From positions 10,893-27,000 of the forward strand of contig WTJL01000019.1 in assembly GCA_011524845.1 (NCBI GenBank): a stretch of 16,108 bases of DNA. The letters are read 5' to 3'. Below, one piece after another: positions 7,154 to 13,198 of this stretch. How positions within the stretch are numbered: position 1 is the stretch's first letter; each line of letters begins with the position of its first letter. The notes beneath the pieces are model-generated. The model had not been told where the DNA came from. It was given only the letters and a program-made list of their open reading frames with translations, and made no database searches. Source of the stretch: Flavobacteriales bacterium (GTDB lineage: Bacteria; Bacteroidota; Bacteroidia; Flavobacteriales_D; Sanyastnellaceae). Made by a program: the position numbers and the translations under genes.

Positions 7154-8041
7154 TTATTCGCAATCGAGCAGCGGAACGCTGGTTTCGTAGTAAATGCCGT
7201 CCCATGGCGTGGAATCGGGTTCGTAGGTGAACCCGGGCTTCAAGGGGTAGCAGATCAAAGTGAGGATGCCCAAGCCTTCTGGCACGATGCCTTCGAAGAA
7301 CGCCTCAGGCAGAATGACCGTGCGGTAAAATCCAGGCTTGTCTTCCAACGGAGTCATGCGCAATTCGGGCGTGCTGGCCACATCCACGTCGTCCACGAGA
7401 GAGTAGAAGTTGCCGTCGGTGGCGCGCGCTTTGATTTGGAGGTAGACTTCGTCGTTTTCGATGTCGGTCAAATCCACGTCGAGGTTGCTGTTGTACGTCA
7501 TGCTGACAAAGTCGTCGGCCCGTCGGGTTTCGGGAAACACGCACATCTTTTCTTCGCACAACTTGGGCAACACCCCCACGTTGAAGTCCTCGGTTTTCGC
7601 CTCTCCAAAATCTTCGAGACCAGGGTAGGGCGCGCCGTTTTTCAACTTGGCCAAGCAAGAGATGCCTTGGCTGTACAGGCTGCTCGCATCGGTGTAGAAT
7701 TGAGAAGGTACGAAGGTCAAGCTGTACGTGAGCCCGCCTTGGTGAACCAACTGCATGTCGTCGTTGCTGTTGTCCCAGGATCCGTTGCTTCCCACGGGGT
7801 CGCTTGGGGTCCACGTCCAGATGTACACGGGCAGGTCGGGGTTGGCCTCCAGGATGGTTTTCAGACCAAATTGCTCACTTTGGCCCACGTCGATGGTCAA
7901 GGTGACCTCTTCGTGCAAACCCGTGGGACTCGGCGTGAGTGTCACAGCCTGCCCCCAGCTCTGGGTGGAGACCATGGCGCAGGTCGCCGCCATGCATGCA
8001 AGGCGCGTGGCCTTCTTGAGGAAAGAGGAGGGAGTCGTCAT
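7154..8041 (-). CDS. Exported two-domain protein in SusE position, putative glycan-binding
   Basis: 295 residues from the ATG at 8041, whose ATGA overlaps the upstream stop, indicating translational coupling. The frame runs open to 8236 but that extension is Arg/Pro-rich antisense-like sequence. A signal peptide (about 1-32, 'STQSWGQA') follows; no convincing lipobox, unlike SusE/SusF lipoproteins. The mature part seems to hold two related beta-sandwich units, about 33-155 and 185-295. Each has 'VY' near its start and then an aromatic-aliphatic strand pair: 'LTYSLTFVPSQFY...GISCLAKLKNG' and 'PGFYRTVILPEAFFEG...LGILTLICYPL'. The first unit also resembles the N-terminal domain of the secreted amylase at 13178-16108. 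It looks like the uncharacterised DUF4961-type proteins of Bacteroidota starch loci, but I cannot confirm the family. Binding of alpha-glucan is inferred from position and domain sharing. Cys129, 162, 167, 264 and 294 could form disulfides. Confidence 0.82.
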   Translation of the reverse strand: MTTPSSFLKKATRLACMAATCAMVSTQSWGQAVTLTPSPTGLHEEVTLTIDVGQSEQFGLKTILEANPDLPVYIWTWTPSDPVGSNGSWDNSNDDMQLVHQGGLTYSLTFVPSQFYTDASSLYSQGISCLAKLKNGAPYPGLEDFGEAKTEDFNVGVLPKLCEEKMCVFPETRRADDFVSMTYNSNLDVDLTDIENDEVYLQIKARATDGNFYSLVDDVDVASTPELRMTPLEDKPGFYRTVILPEAFFEGIVPEGLGILTLICYPLKPGFTYEPDSTPWDGIYYETSVPLLDCE

Positions 8042-8544
8042 TGTCGGTTGAAGCTGAAGGTGTAAGCCAAAACAGGGTCGCCGTCGCACGGGCGGTCGTA
8101 CACGATGTCGAGGAGGTCGTCGTGGGGACGAACCACGGCACCGAGGTTGTATTGCAAGGTGTCCATGGGCATGCCCTCGGCATCTTCTGTGGCCAAAATG
8201 AGGTAAGTGGGGTGTTCCTCGTCGTCCAAGGACCATGTTCCCGCCTCGCCGAAGTAGTTGCGTCCCTTTTCAATGGCGACGCTGTACGTGAAGTCTTCGT
8301 TCAGCGTGATGCGCAGAGGCGTCACGATGCCGTCGATGTACAGCTCGCTGAGGTCCCGAACTTCGGTGAGGGGGCTTTGCAAGTCGGTTTGGGAAAAGCT
8401 GCCCATTTCCCAAACGCCGATCATGCCTTCCAATTTGTTGAAGGGCTCTCCGAGCTCGCCTTGGAGTTCAGGCTTGCAGCCCATCCATCCACCGGTCAAG
8501 AGGATGGCGACGGACGCCCAAAGGATGTGTTTTGCGATGTTCAT
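8038..8544 (-). CDS. Small lipoprotein of a starch-utilisation operon (DUF5004-like)
   Basis: 168 residues. Signal peptide with lipobox 'WMGC' and Cys23, so it should be an outer-membrane lipoprotein. The mature 145 residues read like a small lipocalin-like beta-barrel: 'EGMIGVWEMGSFSQTD' near 39-54, 'LRITLNEDFTYSV' near 77-89, 'GEAGTWSLDDEEHPTYLIL' near 99-117, and a final strand 'AYTFSFNRQ'. This G-W/T-W pattern resembles small Bacteroidota lipoproteins found beside SusD (DUF5004 type); that name is from memory and needs a profile search. No catalytic residues are evident. It lies 18 bases after susD and overlaps the next gene by 4 bases (ATGA). A role in binding maltooligosaccharide or steadying the SusCD complex is plausible but not shown. 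Confidence 0.82.
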   Translation of the reverse strand: MNIAKHILWASVAILLTGGWMGCKPELQGELGEPFNKLEGMIGVWEMGSFSQTDLQSPLTEVRDLSELYIDGIVTPLRITLNEDFTYSVAIEKGRNYFGEAGTWSLDDEEHPTYLILATEDAEGMPMDTLQYNLGAVVRPHDDLLDIVYDRPCDGDPVLAYTFSFNRQ

Positions 8545-8562
8545 GTGTTCTCGTTGTAGGGA

Positions 8563-9969
8563 TCAGTTGCAGCCGCCGACTTCGTTGAACTCAAATCCGG
8601 CCACGTTGCCTTCGGAGGCAGAGAATTGCAGGGCCATGCCCGGGCAGTCCCACGGTGCGTTGCGAATGGTGATGTCTTCCCCATTGGCACCGCGTCGCTG
8701 AAGCTGTTCCACCCAAAGGCCCATGCCAATGGTCTCTTTGCGGTATTCGTTGCGGGCGGCGTCCACCACGTCTTCCGCCGTGGCGGTCTCGTCCAGCAGG
8801 TACACATCGGAGGTGATGCCGGCACGGCCGCGAATGGTGTTGATGTCGCTCACCGCCACGTCGAGGTTGGTTCCCGTCTCGCCGTAGCACTCTGCGCGAA
8901 TGAGCATCATTTGCGTGAGGTGAATGAGCGGGACATTGAAGAAGCTGTGGTCGGTGAAGCGGGTGAGCAATGTCTTGCCCTCGGTGGGCAAGTACTCGTA
9001 CCACAACGACCGACGGTCCTCGTTGGCGCCAACGGCAATCTGTTGGAACCAGTCCCAGTAGGTGGTCGTCAAGGTGATCTCCGGATTCGCCGAGGGTTGC
9101 CACCACTGCACGAACTGGTCGGTGCGGTTGTCGTTGGTGGCCAAGGTGCTGTAGACCGAGAAGATGGACTCAGAGCTTGTGGTGCCAATGGGCAATCGCA
9201 TCCGCACGAAGGCACTGTCCGTGTCTGGCTGTTCCAGCGAATACCGGTTGCTTTCAATGACCTCTGTGGCGAGGGGGGCAGCGGCTTCAAAGTCGTTTTT
9301 CAGGAAGTGCACCTGGGCCAGCAAAGCCTTCGCGGCATCCTTGTTCGCGTAGACGCCGTTGTCGTCGGGCAGGTTGGCGATGGCTTCGTTGAGGTCTGCT
9401 TCGATCTGGGCGTACGCTTCGCCAACAGTGGCCCGAGGGAACGGGGCGTCTCGGAGATACGTGGGGAGGGGGATGCCGGGGTGGCTGTTGTCCTCGGTGT
9501 ACCCGTATGGCTGGGCAAACATCTTGACTGCCCCCCAGAAACAAAAGGCGCGGATGAACTTGGCTTCAGCCTCCATGCGGGTTTGGTCCTCAGCGCTCAG
9601 ACCTTCGATCAAGTCGAAGCTGTCCAACAAGCTGTTGACGCGAAGCACGGGGTAGAAAAAGTCACGGTTCACGCCGCCGACGTACGATGTCCAGCGGATG
9701 GTCTCGCGGTTGTAAATGGCCTTCAAATCGTTGTTGGCCAGCGGCTCGTTGGGGTTGTCGCCGCGCAATTCGTTCATGAGTTGAACGTCTCCGTCGTAAA
9801 GGTTGGCCAACACGTCGTAGCAGGAGACGAGCAAGGCTTGCAAATCGTCCGGCGTTTCGAGTGCGTCCTCTGCGAGGATGTACTGGTCAGGGTTGACCTC
9901 AAGCCAGCGGCAACCGGCAAAGGTCATGGCCACTGCGACAAGTGCCGTGAGCAGGGTGGTGGTCTTCAT
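8563..9969 (-). CDS. susD: SusD/RagB-family glycan-binding lipoprotein
   Basis: 468 residues, somewhat shorter than Bacteroides SusD (about 550). The lipobox TFAGC puts the lipidated Cys at 20, followed by the usual 'RWLEVNPDQYI' entry. Family landmarks are 'EAEAKFIRAFCFWGAVKMFAQPYG' split over residues 133-156, the 'ATVGEAYAQIEADLNEAIANLP' TPR helix near 180-201, 'AAKALLAQVHFLKNDFEAAAPLA' near 212-234, 'QMMLIRAECYGETG' near 353-366, 'INTIRGRAGI' at 376-385 and a C-terminal 'RNEYRKETIGMGLW'. It forms the lid of the SusC transporter and captures oligosaccharide at the cell surface. Its ATG is 5 bases after the susC stop, the standard arrangement. The neighbouring GH13 enzymes point to alpha-glucan as ligand. 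The symbol is given by homology and position. Confidence 0.95.
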   Translation of the reverse strand: MKTTTLLTALVAVAMTFAGCRWLEVNPDQYILAEDALETPDDLQALLVSCYDVLANLYDGDVQLMNELRGDNPNEPLANNDLKAIYNRETIRWTSYVGGVNRDFFYPVLRVNSLLDSFDLIEGLSAEDQTRMEAEAKFIRAFCFWGAVKMFAQPYGYTEDNSHPGIPLPTYLRDAPFPRATVGEAYAQIEADLNEAIANLPDDNGVYANKDAAKALLAQVHFLKNDFEAAAPLATEVIESNRYSLEQPDTDSAFVRMRLPIGTTSSESIFSVYSTLATNDNRTDQFVQWWQPSANPEITLTTTYWDWFQQIAVGANEDRRSLWYEYLPTEGKTLLTRFTDHSFFNVPLIHLTQMMLIRAECYGETGTNLDVAVSDINTIRGRAGITSDVYLLDETATAEDVVDAARNEYRKETIGMGLWVEQLQRRGANGEDITIRNAPWDCPGMALQFSASEGNVAGFEFNEVGGCN

Positions 9970-9974
9970 GGCGA

Positions 9975-12900
9975 TTAGAAGTTGGCGTTGATGGCAAAGA
10001 TGACAGAGCGCTCTTGAGGCGCGGTGAGGTAGTTGGCACCGCCAGAGAAGTTGCGGTCTTGGCGGTTTTCAAAATCGCGCGTGAGCTCCGGGTCGAGGCC
10101 AATGAAGTTGGTCAAGACAAACAAGTTGTTGCCGCTCAAACGCAGAGTGATGTTGCCCTTGGATGCGGGCACGCGGTAGGAAATGGAGGCGTTGCGCAGG
10201 CGCACGTAGCTCGCATCGTACATGAACAAGCTGGTGTTCCACCATGGGAAGCCTGCAGGCAATCCGTACGTGGTTTCGTCCAAGGTCAAGCGAGGGAACG
10301 AGGCGATGTCCCCAGGCTGGCGCCAGCGGTCGAAGAGGTCGGTGCGCATGTTCCAGTCGGTCACCACACCGAGCTGACGCTTGGCAGAGCTGTCCCAAAT
10401 CTTGGCGCCAAACGCTGCCGTGAATTGGCTGCTGAACGTCCAGTTGCGGAACGTGATCTCGTTGCGCAAGCCCCCCACGTGGTCGGGGAGACCGTCGCCC
10501 ACGGCTTGGCGGTCTTCGAGGTTGTACTCAAAGGTCTCGTTGCCGTTGATGTCGATGTAGACAGGCAATCCCGATTCTGGGTCCACATGGCTGAAGGGAA
10601 CCAAGAAGTACGTCGTCAACGGCGCTCCGGTCACGGCACGGCTGTCGTTGGTGCCCCCTGAGATGGCGTCCTCGGTGAAGTCGCCTGTGCTGACAAGTTC
10701 GTTGTAGTTGTACGCGTAGTTCAGGGTGGTTTTCCACTGAAGCTCAGAGGTGCTTGGCAGGTTGTTGGACGTGATGCCCAATTCCACCCCGCGGTTCAGC
10801 ACTTGCCCGGCGTTCACCGATCGGTTGTTGAATCCCGTGTGGGAGGGAAGCTCGACGTTCATCAGGACGTCGCTGGCCATCTTGTTGTACCACCCGAGCT
10901 CCACAGACACGCGGTCTTTCCACAATCCCATTTCGACCGAGGCGTCGATGGTTTCCACGGTTTCCCAGCGCAAGTCGGGGTTGCCGGGTTGCGTGGGGAA
11001 CACGATGGTGTCCCCAGCGTAGGTGGCGCCTTGGGTTTGGTCGATGTACAAGGCAAATCGGCTGAAGCCGTCGATGTTGGCGTTGCCTGTTCGGCCCCAG
11101 CTCGTGCGGAGCTTCAAAAAGCTGATGGTTTCCGACTGGAAGGAGGGTTCGTCGCTGATGACCCAGCCTGCAGCTGCGGAAGGGAAGAAGCCAAACCGGT
11201 TGTTGGCCCCAAACCGTGACGATCCGTCCACACGTGCGGTGGCTTGGAAGAAGTAACGGTCCTTCAAGTTGTAGTTCACACGGGCAAACGTCGAAGCAAA
11301 ACCGTCGGTCCGGTACTGGTTGAGGTACGCATTGGTCACGGTCGAGACCGACTCGTAGAGGCTGTCGTGAAGGCCAAACAAGCTGTCCCGCAAAGTGGGT
11401 GTCGCGTAGGCGGGACCTTGGGAGTCACGAAGGTTGAACCCAAATCCATCGCTCTCAAACTTTTGCGCTTCTGCACCCACCAAGATGGACAGTGACGTGG
11501 TGTCGGTGTCCAGGGCACGGAAGGTCGCGTTCGCCCCCACGTTGTAGTTGCGAGAGTTGTATTCGCTCCAGTTGCCGTAAGCGAAGCCATTGGTCCGGTC
11601 GAGGGCAGAGTTCTCGTACGAGTCGCTTTCAAGCTTGCTGTTGTCGTAGCCACCGTTCAGCACGATGTCCAAACGTTTGTGAGGCGTCACAACGACTTGG
11701 CCTGTTGCAATTTGACGTCGCTCCGTCTCGCGCCATTGGACCAAGTCCTGGTACGCCATGGGGTTGAACCAGCGGTTCAGTTCGTAGTTCCGCTCGGTCG
11801 AGACCAAGCTGCCGTTGGCGTCAAACGTGGAATCGACCACGTACGGCGCCATGTAGGGAAGGGCGGTGGACATGGCCGTGCCGATGCCTCCCGACCATCC
11901 GCCGCGGACGCGCTGGTTCCGTCCTTCAGAAGTGCTTCCAGACAACAGCACCTTGACTTTGTCGTTGGGCGTCCAATCGAAGTTGGTCCGTGCACTGGTT
12001 CGCGTGTAGCTGTTGCCGATGGCGTAGCTCTCGTTCTTGTCGTAGCTCACCCCGTTGTACATCGACCACTTTTCGCCACCGCTGCGCAACCCAATGTTTT
12101 GCTGGGTCTTTTGGGCGCGGCGGGTGAATTGGTCGAACCAGTTGGTGTTGGTCTCGAGCGCACGTTCGTACGCGGCCTTGCGCGCCTCCGGGCTGGAGGA
12201 TGCTGTGGAGAGGTAGGGAAGCCAAACGTACCCGGTGCCGCCGTCGTTCTCCCACGCTTCCTGACGGATGGTGAGGTACTCTTCGGTGGTCATCATGTTG
12301 GGACGTGCGGTGGACTCACCGTAGCCAATGGAAGAGCCGTAGCTCACTTGAATGCCGTTTTTCACGCCGCGCTTGGTGGTGATCAAAATGACCCCGTTCG
12401 CCCCACGTGAACCGTAAATGCCTGTGGCAGCCGCGTCCTTGAGCACCTGAATGTCCTTGATGTCGTTGGGGTTCAAGCTGGCCAAGGGGTTGCGGTTCAT
12501 GGCGCCGCTGTTGCCGCCTGCGAAATAATCCTGCGTGATGGGAATGCCGTCCACGACATACAACGGGTCGCCACCTGCCGAGATGGAGCTCAGACCGCGA
12601 ATGCGAACGATCGATCCGCTGCCTGCCATGCCAGACCCTTGGGTCACTTGCACACCTGCCGCTTGGCCTTGGAGCGCAGCTTCGAAGGAAGGGGTTTGGA
12701 CAGCGGTGATCTCTTTGGAGTCGATGGTGGCAATGGCCCCGGTGACCTCTTTCTTGCGCTGAACTCCGTACCCAACCACCACTGACTCGTTCAAGAGCAC
12801 TGCGTCTTCGCGAAGACGGATGTTCAAGGTCTTGGTTTCTCCGGCGTTGACGTTGACAGTCTTCACCGTGTTGAGGTAGCCGATGAAGGAGAACGTCAGT

Positions 12901-13109
12901 GTTTGTTCTCCTGCGGGCACAGACAAGGTGTACTTGCCGTCGAGGTCGGTGAACACGCCTTTGCCCGACGCGTTCATCACGGTGGCAGAAGGAAGGGCAT
13001 TGCCCGAGTCGTCCGTCACCCGGCCTTGGACCGTGGCTTGGGCAAAAAGGGCGTCACTTGTCCCGAGCAAAGCGAGGAGCAAGCTGGCCATGGTAGCAAT
13101 TCGAATCAT
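9975..13109 (-). CDS. susC: SusC/RagA-family TonB-dependent oligosaccharide transporter
   Basis: 1044 residues, normal for the family. Signal peptide about 1-24 (ends LFAQA). Residues 25-100 are the carboxypeptidase regulatory-like domain ('VQGRVTDDSGNALPSATV', 'TDLDGKYTLSVPAG', 'FSFIGY'). A TonB-box-like segment 'NESVVVGYG' is at 107-115. The plug (about 120-250) carries the SusC signatures 'GSIVRIRGLSSISAGGDPLYVVDGIPI' (split over 165-191) and 'LNPNDIKDIQVLKDAAATGIYGSRGANGVILITTKRG' (split over 212-248). The remainder is the barrel, ending in the terminal-Phe strand 'RSVIFAINANF'. It imports oligosaccharides through the outer membrane together with SusD, using TonB energy. It is the first gene of the operon; a TAnnTTTG promoter lies 44 bases upstream of its ATG. 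Substrate maltooligosaccharide is inferred from the amylases on both sides. Confidence 0.96.
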   Translation of the reverse strand: MIRIATMASLLLALLGTSDALFAQATVQGRVTDDSGNALPSATVMNASGKGVFTDLDGKYTLSVPAGEQTLTFSFIGYLNTVKTVNVNAGETKTLNIRLREDAVLLNESVVVGYGVQRKKEVTGAIATIDSKEITAVQTPSFEAALQGQAAGVQVTQGSGMAGSGSIVRIRGLSSISAGGDPLYVVDGIPITQDYFAGGNSGAMNRNPLASLNPNDIKDIQVLKDAAATGIYGSRGANGVILITTKRGVKNGIQVSYGSSIGYGESTARPNMMTTEEYLTIRQEAWENDGGTGYVWLPYLSTASSSPEARKAAYERALETNTNWFDQFTRRAQKTQQNIGLRSGGEKWSMYNGVSYDKNESYAIGNSYTRTSARTNFDWTPNDKVKVLLSGSTSEGRNQRVRGGWSGGIGTAMSTALPYMAPYVVDSTFDANGSLVSTERNYELNRWFNPMAYQDLVQWRETERRQIATGQVVVTPHKRLDIVLNGGYDNSKLESDSYENSALDRTNGFAYGNWSEYNSRNYNVGANATFRALDTDTTSLSILVGAEAQKFESDGFGFNLRDSQGPAYATPTLRDSLFGLHDSLYESVSTVTNAYLNQYRTDGFASTFARVNYNLKDRYFFQATARVDGSSRFGANNRFGFFPSAAAGWVISDEPSFQSETISFLKLRTSWGRTGNANIDGFSRFALYIDQTQGATYAGDTIVFPTQPGNPDLRWETVETIDASVEMGLWKDRVSVELGWYNKMASDVLMNVELPSHTGFNNRSVNAGQVLNRGVELGITSNNLPSTSELQWKTTLNYAYNYNELVSTGDFTEDAISGGTNDSRAVTGAPLTTYFLVPFSHVDPESGLPVYIDINGNETFEYNLEDRQAVGDGLPDHVGGLRNEITFRNWTFSSQFTAAFGAKIWDSSAKRQLGVVTDWNMRTDLFDRWRQPGDIASFPRLTLDETTYGLPAGFPWWNTSLFMYDASYVRLRNASISYRVPASKGNITLRLSGNNLFVLTNFIGLDPELTRDFENRQDRNFSGGANYLTAPQERSVIFAINANF

Positions 13110-13152
13110 GGATGGCTGGATCGAAGGAATTTTCAGCGAAATGTGATGGTGT

Positions 13153-13181
13153 CAAATGTACACCAAGGGGTGAGCCCTCAA
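13153..13181 (-). promoter_or_regulatory. Bacteroidota-type promoter of the susC operon
   Basis: Reading on the minus strand, TTG (13181-13179) is followed by 18 bases and then TACATTTG (13160-13153). This fits the Bacteroidota housekeeping promoter, a TTG-type -33 element with TAnnTTTG at -7. Transcription would begin near 13147, leaving a leader of about 38 bases before the susC ATG at 13109. The -33 element overlaps the stop codon of the upstream amylase gene (13180-13178). No Shine-Dalgarno-like sequence is obvious before susC, as is usual in this phylum. Confidence 0.6.
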
Positions 13182-13198
13182 TGTGACATTTTGTACAC
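13157..13198 (-). repeat. Direct repeat GTGTACA flanking the susC promoter, possible operator
   Basis: On the minus strand GTGTACA occurs at 13198-13192 and again at 13163-13157, 35 bases apart. The second copy overlaps the -7 element and sits within an imperfect palindrome with arms GTGT/ACAC (13163-13149). The first copy lies inside the last codons of the amylase gene and is followed by a similar TGTCAC. A regulator binding both copies could control the operon, but 7-base repeats can arise by chance and no regulator gene is visible nearby. Confidence 0.25.

Noticed and set aside
8042..8236. N-terminal extension of the SusE-position protein up to 8236
   Set aside because: The extra 65 residues are Arg/Pro/His-rich, lie in another frame over the small lipoprotein gene, and would bury a good signal peptide that starts at 8041.
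8626..9978. Long open frame on the plus strand (450 codons) antisense to susD
   Set aside because: It mirrors susD in a GC-rich region, gives a low-complexity Val/Gly/Arg-rich product with no recognisable motif or export signal, and susD is unmistakable.
13148..13164. GGTGT/ACACC inverted repeat as a terminator of the large amylase gene
   Set aside because: The stem is only 5 bases with no T-tract, and it coincides with the -7 element of the susC promoter, so a regulatory role is at least as likely.
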